A stretch of DNA of 64,000 nucleotides from Sphingomonas sp. Root241 (GTDB taxonomy: Bacteria > Pseudomonadota > Alphaproteobacteria > Sphingomonadales > Sphingomonadaceae), in the NCBI RefSeq assembly GCF_001428865.1, contig NZ_LMIV01000001.1:1442236-1506235 (forward strand), written 5' to 3'. The notes beneath the pieces are model-generated. The model saw only the letters and a list, made by a program, of their open reading frames with translations, ran no database searches and was not told where the DNA came from. Each line of letters begins with the position of its first letter. Position 1 is the stretch's first letter. Positions 53,735-61,025 of the stretch are shown in pieces. The translations under genes were made by a program, and so were the position numbers.

Positions 53735-54307
53735 TCAGCGCGCATAGGCGTCGATCAGCGAACCGACATAATCGGGCTGGCGACTGCTCAGCTCCGCCGC
53801 GGGGCGGGCGGGGCGGATCGCCTTGCCCGCGGCGGGATCGGGGGTGCCGTAGATGAAGCCGTGCGCGGGATAGATCGAGCTGCCGAGCCCGTTGGTGTCG
53901 CGGTACCAGACCTTGACGAGGCTCCAATCGCCGCGCTCGGAGACGTCGAACAGGGTCACGTCCTGTTCGGCATGACCGCGTTCGCCATTGAGGCGCGACC
54001 AATTGGCATGCGTGACCATCAGCACGCGCTTGTCGACGATCCGGCTGACCACGGCGACGTGGCCCAAGGGCAGCCGCGCGCTCTTGGAGAAAGCCAGCAC
54101 CGCGCCGACCCGCGGCTTGCGGCCGCGCTGGTAACGGCCATCGGCCTGGTCCCACCATGTCCACGCGTCGCCATAGATCTGGATGCCCGACGCCGCGCGG
54201 GCGAAGGGGACGCATTGGCCGACATATTCGAGAAGCGACTGCGCCTGCACGGGTGCGGCGGTCAAAGCCGCGGCGACGAGCGCGATCGGAAACGCAAAGC
54301 AACGCAT
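53735..54307 (-). CDS. Exported CHAP-domain amidase/peptidase
   Basis: A 190-residue secreted protein: signal peptide MRCFAFPIALVAAALTAAPV ending near QAQS, then a CHAP (NlpC/P60-like) domain. The catalytic Cys is about residue 32 in VGQCVPFARAASGIQIYGDA, the His about residue 83 in PLGHVAVVSRIVDKRV, and the polar third residue is likely the Asn of THANWSRLN. CHAP enzymes cut peptidoglycan peptides. The C-terminal 60 residues are less conserved. It joins other envelope genes on the minus strand. Confidence 0.88.
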   Translation of the reverse strand: MRCFAFPIALVAAALTAAPVQAQSLLEYVGQCVPFARAASGIQIYGDAWTWWDQADGRYQRGRKPRVGAVLAFSKSARLPLGHVAVVSRIVDKRVLMVTHANWSRLNGERGHAEQDVTLFDVSERGDWSLVKVWYRDTNGLGSSIYPAHGFIYGTPDPAAGKAIRPARPAAELSSRQPDYVGSLIDAYAR

Positions 54308-54368
54308 ATATGGGCACCGTACAAGTGCCCCCCCAACCTCCGGGTATCCCGGAGTGGTTAAAAATGAG

Positions 54369-55214
54369 TTAACTGTGTTTTTTGCGTCCGTGCACCACCT
54401 CGACCAGCACGAACGAGATGATCATCAAGAGGTACCATGCGCCGAGCTTGGCGGGTGAGACGAGTTCCCAGCCATCCTCTTGGCCCGGATACATCCATGC
54501 GCGCGAGAAGGTGCCGACATTCTCGGCGAGCCAGATGAACAGCGCCACCAGCAGCCAGCCGAGCAGCAACGGCATCCAGCGCTCCTGGCGCCAGACGGTA
54601 AAACAGACGCGCGTGCGCCAGAAGAGCAGCGTCGTGGCGGCGAACAGTGCGAGACGGATGTCCGGCAGCCAGTGATGCGCGAAGAAATTGACGTAGATCG
54701 CGACCGCAAGGAGCCAGCTGGTCCAGCGCGGCGGATAGCCGGGAAAGCGGAAGCCAAATATCCGCCAGACCCGCGCGATATAGCTGCCGACCGCAGCGTA
54801 CATGAAGCCGGAGAAGAGCGGCACGCCGCCGATGCGCAGCAGGTTCGCCTCGGGATAGAGCCACGATCCGTGCGCGGTCTTGAACACCTCCATCACTGTC
54901 CCGACGAGGTGGAAGGCGAGGATGACCTTGGCTTCCTCGAGGCTTTCCAGCCGGAAAGCGAGCATGCCGACCTGGATCAGCAGCGCGCCGATCACGAGGA
55001 AGTCGTAGCGCGCGAGGGGAGCGTCGGCGGGATAGAGATAGTGCGTGCCGAGCAGCAACGTCAGCAGCAGCGCGCCGAACAGGCAGGCCCAGCCCTGCTT
55101 GAAGCCGAACAGCAGGAACTCGTAGGCCCAGGCGTGCCAGCCCGGGCGCGGTTCGAACGCCTCCAGCCGCGCGCGGACGCGGGCGAACCGGGTTGCGCCC
55201 GCACGCGACTCCAT
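54369..55214 (-). CDS. DUF817 family membrane protein
   Basis: A 281-residue integral membrane protein of the DUF817 (YoaT-like) family with about seven helices. The diagnostic region is VMEVFKTAHGSWLYPEANLL followed by RIGGVPLFSGFMYAAVGSYI, plus a C-terminal pair of helices with WLAENVGTFSRAWMYP. Function is not known for the family. It is closely spaced downstream of the GFA gene (5 bases after its stop), which suggests a common transcript. The start at 55214 (MESRAGATRFARVRARLEAF) was chosen because it directly follows that gene. Confidence 0.85.
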   Translation of the reverse strand: MESRAGATRFARVRARLEAFEPRPGWHAWAYEFLLFGFKQGWACLFGALLLTLLLGTHYLYPADAPLARYDFLVIGALLIQVGMLAFRLESLEEAKVILAFHLVGTVMEVFKTAHGSWLYPEANLLRIGGVPLFSGFMYAAVGSYIARVWRIFGFRFPGYPPRWTSWLLAVAIYVNFFAHHWLPDIRLALFAATTLLFWRTRVCFTVWRQERWMPLLLGWLLVALFIWLAENVGTFSRAWMYPGQEDGWELVSPAKLGAWYLLMIISFVLVEVVHGRKKHS

Positions 55215-55219
55215 CGGGT

Positions 55220-55645
55220 TCAGGGCTTGGCGGCGGGCGGCGGAGGTTGGCGCGGGAAGCGTTCGAGCGCCGGGTCGATAGCCGCCCAGGCAGGCGCATC
55301 CTCGATCCAGATCGCGACCTGCGGGGCGAGATCGTGGGGCGGATCGAGGAAGCCGAGACGGATCGTGCGGAACTGCGGCCGCGCCGAGGATTGGCCCATC
55401 ACCGGCGTGCAGCACTTCGCGCAGAAGCTCTGGGTCAGGGTGTTTCCGCTCGCCGCCGTGTAGGACGTGGTCGCCAGTTCGCCCTCGATCATGAGATCGT
55501 CGGTCGCGAACATCGCGTTGGTGGTGGGCGAGCCCGCGGCGATCTGCTGGCATTGGCGGCACCAGCATTGGCGCACGGTGAGCGCTTCGCCGGCGATCGT
55601 GGCAGTGACCGCGCCGCAGGCGCAACGTCCGGTGTAGCGGCTCAC
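55220..55645 (-). CDS. GFA family protein
   Basis: A 141-residue zinc-binding GFA/CENP-V-type protein, paralogous to the gene at 24626-25102. The Cys motifs are GRCACGAVTATIAGEALTVR, CWCRQCQQIAAGSPTTN and FCAKCCTPVMGQSS, giving a complete zinc set. A C-terminal proline-rich tail (FPRQPPPPAAKP) follows. Its start overlaps the MoxR gene stop by 4 bases. No substrate can be assigned. Confidence 0.83.
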   Translation of the reverse strand: MSRYTGRCACGAVTATIAGEALTVRQCWCRQCQQIAAGSPTTNAMFATDDLMIEGELATTSYTAASGNTLTQSFCAKCCTPVMGQSSARPQFRTIRLGFLDPPHDLAPQVAIWIEDAPAWAAIDPALERFPRQPPPPAAKP

Positions 55646-56487
55646 TTGCTCTGTCTCCGGCTCATGAAGGCGAGGCGTTCGAACAGCATCACATCCTGTT
55701 CGTTCTTGAGCAACGCGCCGTGGAGGGGCGGGATCGCCTTGCTCGGGTCCTTCGACTGGAGCACGTCGAGCGGCATCTCTTCGTGGAGGAGCAGCTTGAG
55801 CCAGTCGAGCAATTCGCTGGTCGACGGCTTCTTCTTGAGGCCGGGGACCTCGCGGATGTCGTAGAAGATGTCCATCGCCTTGCCGACGAGGATCTTCTGG
55901 ATGCCGGGGAAGTGGACGTCGATGATCGCCTGCATCGTCTCGCGGTCGGGGAATTTGATATAGTGGAAGAAGCAGCGGCGCAGGAATGCGTCTGGTAGCT
56001 CCTTCTCGTTGTTTGAAGTGATCACCACGATCGGCCGCTCGGCGGCGCGGATGGTCTCCTTGGTCTCGTAGACATGGAATTCCATGCGATCGAGCTCCTG
56101 GAGGAGGTCGTTGGGGAATTCGATATCGGCCTTGTCGATTTCGTCGATCAGCAGGACGGGGACCTCGGGGGCGGTGAACGCCTCCCAGAGTTTGCCCTTG
56201 CGGATGTAGTTGGCGATGTCGTGGACGCGTTCGTCGCCGAGCTGGCCGTCGCGCAGGCGGGCGACCGCGTCATATTCGTAGAGGCCCTGCTGCGCCTTGG
56301 TGGTCGACTTGACGTTCCACTCGATCAGCGGCGCGCCTACCGCCTTGGCGATCTCATAAGCGAGGACGGTCTTACCGGTACCCGGCTCGCCCTTGACGAG
56401 CAATGGTCGACGGAGCGTGACGGCCGCGTTGACGGCGACCTTCAGGTCCTCCGTCGCGACATAGCTTTGGGTACCTTCGAAGCGCAT
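55642..56487 (-). CDS. MoxR family AAA+ ATPase
   Basis: A 281-residue AAA+ protein. Walker A is VKGEPGTGKTVLAYEIAKAV (residues about 33-40 for G-x-x-G-x-G-K-T); Walker B is VPVLLIDEIDKADIEFPND; sensor 1 is RPIVVITSNNEKELPDAFLR, and the arginine finger region is FLRRCFFHYIKFPDRETMQA. MoxR proteins assemble hexamers and partner with VWA proteins for cofactor insertion or complex assembly. Here the partner at 51116-52294 is separated by four genes on the same strand. The ATG at 56487 is 38 bases downstream of the hypothetical gene that begins this run. Confidence 0.92.
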   Translation of the reverse strand: MRFEGTQSYVATEDLKVAVNAAVTLRRPLLVKGEPGTGKTVLAYEIAKAVGAPLIEWNVKSTTKAQQGLYEYDAVARLRDGQLGDERVHDIANYIRKGKLWEAFTAPEVPVLLIDEIDKADIEFPNDLLQELDRMEFHVYETKETIRAAERPIVVITSNNEKELPDAFLRRCFFHYIKFPDRETMQAIIDVHFPGIQKILVGKAMDIFYDIREVPGLKKKPSTSELLDWLKLLLHEEMPLDVLQSKDPSKAIPPLHGALLKNEQDVMLFERLAFMSRRQSK

Positions 56488-56525
56488 GCGCTCTCGTAGA
56501 GGGGCAGGGCGCCCCGGCGCAAGCT

Positions 56526-57191
56526 TCAGGCGCGGTTGCGGGCGCTCGTGCGGGCTTCGAGCAGGTCCCACAGGCCGCGATGCTGGGCGAAGACCTGTTG
56601 CGCGCCGAACAGCATCGCACGCTCCATCGATGCCTCGCGGGCGAGGGCATCGACGACGCTGACGGTCTCTTCCGCCAGCGGAAGCGTCGAGACGGGGATG
56701 GCCAAGCCCAGCCGCGTGGCGACGGCGTCGAGGACTTCGCGGATCGTCGCCCAATCGATCGCCAGGGCCAGCGCGGCACCGGCGGCACAACCGGCGCGAT
56801 CGGACTGGGCGAGCATGTCGAGCGCATGGCGCTGTGCGTGCGCCGCGGCTTCCGATTCGGCATGGCCGGGCGTGCTCGGCAGTGGACCGGCGGCGGCGAC
56901 GATGCGGACGAGATAGGCGCGCTCGGTGGCAAAGGCATCGGCGGCGGCCTCGAGCCAGTCGCGCTCGAGCGAGACGCGGGCATGGTCGAGCGCATGGTCG
57001 ACCACGCCCGGATGGCGGCCGTGGAGCACGCAGATGAAATGCGCGGCATCGGCGAGATCGCGCAGCGGCTCGAGGTGATCGGCGAGGTTCTGGAGATAGG
57101 GGTGATTCGCGCTGCCATCAGAGGCGACGAGCGAACCCATCGCTCCCCATGTGCCACCGAGACGGGCGATCTGTGCGGTGTCAAACGGCAT
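56526..57191 (-). CDS. Hypothetical helical protein upstream of moxR
   Basis: A 221-residue Ala-rich, almost entirely helical protein that I do not recognise. Conserved-looking stretches are LGGTWGAMGSLVASDGSANH, DAAHFICVLHGRHPGVVDHA (three His and a Cys could bind metal) and LDMLAQSDRAGCAAGAALAL. There is no signal peptide or membrane helix. It is the first gene of the minus-strand run with moxR, GFA, DUF817, CHAP, glycosyltransferase-like and VWA genes, downstream of two short inverted repeats (57262-57295). Confidence 0.6.
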   Translation of the reverse strand: MPFDTAQIARLGGTWGAMGSLVASDGSANHPYLQNLADHLEPLRDLADAAHFICVLHGRHPGVVDHALDHARVSLERDWLEAAADAFATERAYLVRIVAAAGPLPSTPGHAESEAAAHAQRHALDMLAQSDRAGCAAGAALALAIDWATIREVLDAVATRLGLAIPVSTLPLAEETVSVVDALAREASMERAMLFGAQQVFAQHRGLWDLLEARTSARNRA

Positions 57192-57261
57192 TCTGCCCCC
57201 AAATCCCTGAACTGCCGGAGATACCGGCGCGCTCGCTATGCAGCCCGGGGATATACCGAAG

Positions 57262-57295
57262 CACGTAAATACGTGGTTGACGGTGAATTTACCGT
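57262..57295. promoter_or_regulatory. Two adjacent inverted repeats upstream of the moxR run
   Basis: CACGTA-AA-TACGTG (57262-57275) and ACGGT-GAATTT-ACCGT (57280-57295) lie about 70-105 bases upstream of the minus-strand start at 57191. The spacing and AT-rich setting suit an operator or promoter region. The plus-strand word TTGACGG overlaps the second repeat. No regulator is identified. Confidence 0.4.
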
Positions 57296-57339
57296 TCAGT
57301 CGCAGTTTGTGGAGAAATAGGAATTCGCATTACCCAAGT

Positions 57340-57359
57340 GCTTCTGCAGAGGCAGAAGC
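57340..57359. terminator. 8-bp hairpin between manD and the moxR run
   Basis: GCTTCTGC-AGAG-GCAGAAGC, a perfect 8-bp stem with 4-base loop, lies about 70 bases downstream of the manD stop. No long T-tract follows on either strand (ACTTGGGTAATG on the manD strand), so termination is only a possibility. Confidence 0.4.
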
Positions 57360-57430
57360 GCAGGATTACGAACTATTACCTTTTCCCGGTTCCTGCCTTC
57401 GCGGGAGCTCCGCACCATTGTCCAAGTAAA

Positions 57431-58642
57431 TCACCAGCTCCACATCGTCCCGTCTTCGAGCCGGTTCACCGGAAGATAAGCGCGCTTATACTCGTGCTTC
57501 GCGGCCAGCGCCTCGTCGATATCCACGCCGAGCCCGGGCTTGTCGCCGGGGTGCATCAGGCCGTTGGTGAGACTGTAAGCGTGCGGGAAGACCGCGTCGG
57601 TCTCGGGAGTGTGGCGCATATATTCCTGGATGCCGAAATTGGGGACCGACAGGCCGAAATGGAGCGCAGCGGCCATGCTCACCGGCGAGAGATCGGTCGC
57701 GCCGTGGCAGCCGGTGCGGACCTGATGGAGATCGGCGAGGCCGGCGATGCGGCGCAGATGCGTGATGCCGCCCGCGTGGACCACGGTCGCGCGGACGTAA
57801 TCGATCAATTGCTCTTCGATGAGTTGCTTCGCGTCCCACACCGAATTGAAGATCTCGCCGACCGCGAGCGGGGTGGTGGTGTGCTGGCGGATCAGGCGGA
57901 AGCCGGCCTGGTTCTCGGCCGGAGTCGCATCCTCGAGCCAGAACAGCCGGTACGGCTCGAGATCCTTGCCGAGCCGGCCCGCTTCGATCGGGGTGAGGCG
58001 GTGATGGACGTCGTGGAGCAGGTGGATGTCCCAGCCGAGCGCATCGCGGCCCTTCTCGAACAGCTCCGGCACATGGCGCATATATTTCGACGTCGACCAG
58101 ACCGTCTCGTCGGGCAGCGATCCCTTGGCGGGTTCGTAATAGAAGCGCTCGCCCGACACGCCATAAGTGGCGGCGAGGCCGGGCACGCCCGACTGGAGGC
58201 GGACGGCCTTGTAACCCTGTTCGAGATATTCCTGCGCGCGCTCGATCGTCTCGGCGATGTCAGAGCCGTTCGCATGGCCATAGACCATGCAGCCCTCGCG
58301 CGCCGCACCGCCGAGGAGCTGGTAGACCGGCATGTTGGCGAGCTTGCCCTTGATGTCCCACAGCGCCATGTCGACCGCGGCGATCGCGCTCATCGTCACC
58401 GGGCCGCGGCGCCAGTACGCGCCCTTGTAGAGATATTGCCAGATGTCCTCGATCCGGTGCGCGTCGCGGCCGATCAGGCAGGGGATGACATGATCGGTGA
58501 GGTAGCTCGCCACCGCCAGTTCGCGGCCGTTCAGCGTCGCATCGCCGACGCCATATACGCCCTCATCGGTCTCGATCTTGAGCGTGACGAAATTGCGGCC
58601 AGGGCAGGTGACGACGACGCGCGCGGAAGTGATGCGAGGCAA
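57431..58642 (-). CDS. manD: D-mannonate dehydratase-like enolase-superfamily enzyme (ManD type)
   Basis: A 403-residue member of the mandelate racemase group, matching the ManD family characterised from Novosphingobium. Metal ligands are Asp in [16 protein letters not shown], Glu in [18 protein letters not shown] and Glu in [12 protein letters not shown]; the catalytic His-containing [15 protein letters not shown] is present. The N-terminus [20 protein letters not shown] is typical. ManD enzymes dehydrate D-mannonate (or D-gluconate) to 2-keto-3-deoxy-D-gluconate. I chose the TTG at 58642 because AAGGA lies about 10 bases upstream and family homology begins there; an ATG at 58702 would add 20 residues. 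It is divergent from a GntR regulator. Confidence 0.9.
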   Translation of the reverse strand: MPRITSARVVVTCPGRNFVTLKIETDEGVYGVGDATLNGRELAVASYLTDHVIPCLIGRDAHRIEDIWQYLYKGAYWRRGPVTMSAIAAVDMALWDIKGKLANMPVYQLLGGAAREGCMVYGHANGSDIAETIERAQEYLEQGYKAVRLQSGVPGLAATYGVSGERFYYEPAKGSLPDETVWSTSKYMRHVPELFEKGRDALGWDIHLLHDVHHRLTPIEAGRLGKDLEPYRLFWLEDATPAENQAGFRLIRQHTTTPLAVGEIFNSVWDAKQLIEEQLIDYVRATVVHAGGITHLRRIAGLADLHQVRTGCHGATDLSPVSMAAALHFGLSVPNFGIQEYMRHTPETDAVFPHAYSLTNGLMHPGDKPGLGVDIDEALAAKHEYKRAYLPVNRLEDGTMWSW

Positions 58643-58660
58643 GGGTAGACAATCCTTAGA

Positions 58661-58675
58661 AGTGGTCAGGCCAAT
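58661..58675. promoter_or_regulatory. Operator candidate for the FadR/GntR regulator
   Basis: AGTGGTCAGGCCAAT contains the imperfect palindrome TGGTCAGGCCA, close to the T-G-G-x5-C-C-A pattern bound by FadR-type GntR proteins. It lies in the divergent manD/gntR gap, about 19 bases upstream of the manD start and 45 bases before the regulator ATG. An identical 13-base site occurs just past the regulator's stop (59507-59519). Confidence 0.55.
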
Positions 58676-58719
58676 ATCCGCTTGTGATGGGTGCCGTGTC
58701 AACCTAGGGTGGGCATGTT

Positions 58720-59490
58720 ATGAAGATCACGGGCAAAAAGCTGTACCAGCGGGTGGCTGCTTCGATCACCGAAGCGATCGAGGCGGGACGCTGGTCGCCC
58801 GGCACGCGGCTGCCCGGCGAGCGCGATCTCGCCGAGGAATATGGCGTCAGCCGCCCGACGATTCGCGAGGCGATGATCGCGCTCGAGATGAAGGGTTGGA
58901 TCGAGGCGCGGCACGGATCGGGCCTCTATGTCACCAAGCGCGATCACGGCTCCGGTCATCGCGAGGATGCGCTCAATTTCGATATCGGCGCATTCGATCT
59001 CACCGAGGCGCGGATCCTGTTCGAAGGCGAAGCGGTCGCGCTGGCGGCGGTATCGATTTCCGACGAGCAACTCGATGAGCTCGATCAGTTGCTCGTCGAA
59101 ATGGCGGCCGATGATTCGAACGAACCATCGGTGATGGACGCGGATCACCGCTTCCACCTCGCGATCGCCAATGCGACCGGCAATGCCGCGATCCGCAGCG
59201 TGATCGAATATCTGTGGGAGCTGCGCACCAATTCGCCCTTGTCCGCGAACATGTTCGCGCGGGCGAAGCGCGGCGGCATCACCCCGCGAGTCGAGGAGCA
59301 TCGCCCGATCGTCGAGGCGCTCCGCGCGCGCGATCCGCACGCCGCGCGGAGCGCGATGCGCAGGCACCTGCGCGGCGTGGTCGACGATCTGCTCGCGGCG
59401 ACCGAACTCGAAGTGATGGAGCGCGCCCGCAGCGAATTGGACGCGCGCCGGGACAGCGTGGCGCGCCGGCTCAAGATCGGCTCGGTCTGA
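58720..59490 (+). CDS. FadR/GntR-type transcriptional regulator
   Basis: A 256-residue regulator: N-terminal winged helix-turn-helix (TKRL-like; RVAASITEAIEAGRWSPGTR, then EEYGVSRPTIREAMIALEMK and the wing ARHGSGLYVTKR) and a C-terminal all-helical FCD ligand domain. The domain has Asp/His residues typical of metal-linked effector binding (EGEAVALAAVSIS, DADHRFHLAIANATGNA, EEHRPIVEALRARDPHAARS). It is divergent from manD, so it probably controls sugar-acid catabolism and perhaps itself; effector identity (for example mannonate or KDG) is inferred. FadR-like operator copies flank it on both sides. Confidence 0.9.
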   Translation: MKITGKKLYQRVAASITEAIEAGRWSPGTRLPGERDLAEEYGVSRPTIREAMIALEMKGWIEARHGSGLYVTKRDHGSGHREDALNFDIGAFDLTEARILFEGEAVALAAVSISDEQLDELDQLLVEMAADDSNEPSVMDADHRFHLAIANATGNAAIRSVIEYLWELRTNSPLSANMFARAKRGGITPRVEEHRPIVEALRARDPHAARSAMRRHLRGVVDDLLAATELEVMERARSELDARRDSVARRLKIGSV

Positions 59491-59506
59491 AGGCGCTGCG
59501 GCCGGA

Positions 59507-59520
59507 ATTGGCCTGACCAA
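59507..59520. promoter_or_regulatory. Second copy of the GntR operator-like site after the regulator gene
   Basis: ATTGGCCTGACCAA is the reverse of TTGGTCAGGCCAAT. It shares the 13-base core TGGTCAGGCCAAT with the upstream candidate at 58661-58675, in opposite orientation, 18 bases beyond the regulator's stop codon. The nearby downstream gene is convergent, so the site does not lie in an ordinary promoter. Confidence 0.5.
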
Positions 59521-59609
59521 TCGAGAGATGACGGTGTCGCGGGATCTACGAGACGCTGGCGCCGCTTTGCGTCGTCGGGTCTAGAGCGCTAAGCTGACTA
59601 GCCCTCTCT

Positions 59610-60206
59610 TCAATCCCCTGAGGTGAAGAGGGGGCGCCCTTCTTGCAACGGATAGCCGCCAAGGAAGTGGATCAACGGGTGCAGCGCCCGCTGCCATGCC
59701 TCTTTCGCCTCTTCAGCTGATGGAAGATGAGGCGTGTAGACCCAAACCGTGCACGTGAAGCCATCTACATCGGCGCTCGAGAAGTGAGCGCCTTCTAGCT
59801 CCCAGCGGTAATTCACTACCTCAGTGAAACTGCTCCCATGCAGCATCTGGTCAAACTTGAAAAACAACGGAAAATAGTTGCGTGCGTCTGCAATGGCTTC
59901 TGCGGTGTTGATGGCAAACTCCACGTAGCCGGACCAACGATATCCTTTGTCCTCTGAGAACGACCAACCGGCGCAACCCACACTCACCAAACCGTTCTCC
60001 GGCTGGCTTATGGTTTCGACCAAATCAAAAAGCGCAGGATCGTCATCAAGCTCCGGCACTTGGGCGAGAAGGTGTGGGTTTCCCTTAAGGTCCTTGAAGC
60101 CATAATTCGCTGCGCCGTCTCCGCGCAGCTCACCGTGCCCACCATACGGAATCCCCTTTCCGTTGTGCCCGATCGTCAGCACGACACTATAGGACTTCTT
60201 AGCCAT
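59610..60206 (-). CDS. Hypothetical protein, unrecognised
   Basis: A 198-residue protein starting MAKKSYSVVLTIGHNGKGIP at 60206 behind a strong GTGGAGGCGAT ribosome-binding site. It appears to be a mixed alpha/beta cytoplasmic protein with aromatic-rich segments (KGYRWSGYVEFAINTAEAIA and FTEVVNYRWELEGAHFSSAD). I recognise no family. GC content is clearly lower than the surrounding core genes. The last bases before the stop form an imperfect hairpin (CCCTCTCTTCA and TGAAGAGGG, about 59602-59632), which may be a terminator shared with the upstream convergent regulator. Confidence 0.6.
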   Translation of the reverse strand: MAKKSYSVVLTIGHNGKGIPYGGHGELRGDGAANYGFKDLKGNPHLLAQVPELDDDPALFDLVETISQPENGLVSVGCAGWSFSEDKGYRWSGYVEFAINTAEAIADARNYFPLFFKFDQMLHGSSFTEVVNYRWELEGAHFSSADVDGFTCTVWVYTPHLPSAEEAKEAWQRALHPLIHFLGGYPLQEGRPLFTSGD

Positions 60207-60335
60207 ATCGCCTCCACTTGCTCGCCACGCCCGCGCCAAGGCCACCGATCCCCGCTATACAACATCGGGGCCAAAGAACTTCTTCCGCCTGACGCTGCTA
60301 GTATCTGCGCCCTCGGGCGTGGGATGTTGTTATGA

Positions 60336-60587
60336 TTAGGCGTTCGGTTTCCCGACGATGTATTCGTAATCGCCCATCATCGGGTCGGGATATACGTATC
60401 GGCCCCGATAGGCCCGCATTTCCCATTTCCAGAGGATCATATCGACTTCCTCTGTCGTGAGCAGTTCCCGAACCAGAAATTGGCCCGCGAGTCTGAAGCC
60501 CATTTTGATACCTGAGGGGGTATCAGGCAAAGCGTCGATCTCTGCATCTATCGCTGCGCGAAGCTCCGCGAACTCGTGGTCTTTCAT
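60336..60587 (-). CDS. Small hypothetical protein, unrecognised
   Basis: An 83-residue acidic protein starting MKDHEFAELRAAIDAEIDAL at 60587 with a good AAAGGAGGCGC ribosome-binding site. It has one predicted amphipathic helix at each end and a Trp/Tyr-rich middle (MILWKWEMRAYRGRYVYPDP). I recognise no family. It lies between a hypothetical gene and a degenerate tRNA. The 129-base gap downstream (60207-60335) contains nothing recognisable. Confidence 0.55.
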   Translation of the reverse strand: MKDHEFAELRAAIDAEIDALPDTPSGIKMGFRLAGQFLVRELLTTEEVDMILWKWEMRAYRGRYVYPDPMMGDYEYIVGKPNA

Positions 60588-60624
60588 ACTGCGCCTCCTT
60601 TATGATCGCTGAGATTACCACGGT

Positions 60625-60714
60625 TGGCGAAAGAGGTGGGATTCGAACCCACGGACGGATTGCTCCGTCGCTGGCTTCCAATACCAGTTCCTCAAACCAC
60701 TCAGCGACGCTTGA
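60625..60714 (-). pseudogene. Degenerate serine-type tRNA
   Basis: A 90-nt class II tRNA-like sequence on the minus strand. The 3' half is intact: variable arm GACGGA-GCAA-TCCGTC, T-arm GTGGGTTCGAATCCCAC and an encoded CCA. The 5' half is damaged. The acceptor strand TCAAGCG pairs at only 4 of 7 positions with CTCTTTC. The D-stem is weak. The anticodon loop reads ATTGGAA, placing TGG (not a Ser anticodon) in the anticodon position, or GGA if shifted by one. An alternative upstream segment CGAAAG (60724-60729) pairs with CTTTCG at the 3' end across an 18-base insertion. Function is doubtful. Confidence 0.6.
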
Positions 60715-60827
60715 AGGACATCCACTTTCGGCAACCCCGCCGAGGGGCAAGCGACCAGAACTTGCGCGCGAAGCAATCATGACTGCTGGAGAAGCCGCGG
60801 CGGCTTCTAAGCGGAAAACCGGCGGTC

Positions 60828-60919
<92 letters not shown>

Positions 60920-61025
60920 GCTGGCGCCCCCGCTATCGCGCTCCGCGGCGGCGCGCCACAAAATCTTGCTCGGCTGCCGATTTGAGGGGCTTCATGCCCG
61001 CGCCCGGCTGTGGCACAAAACCGGC

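Noticed and set aside
57238..57429. 63-codon open frame between manD and the moxR run
   Set aside because: No ribosome-binding site, translation looks random, and the interval is full of palindromes. Treated as intergenic.
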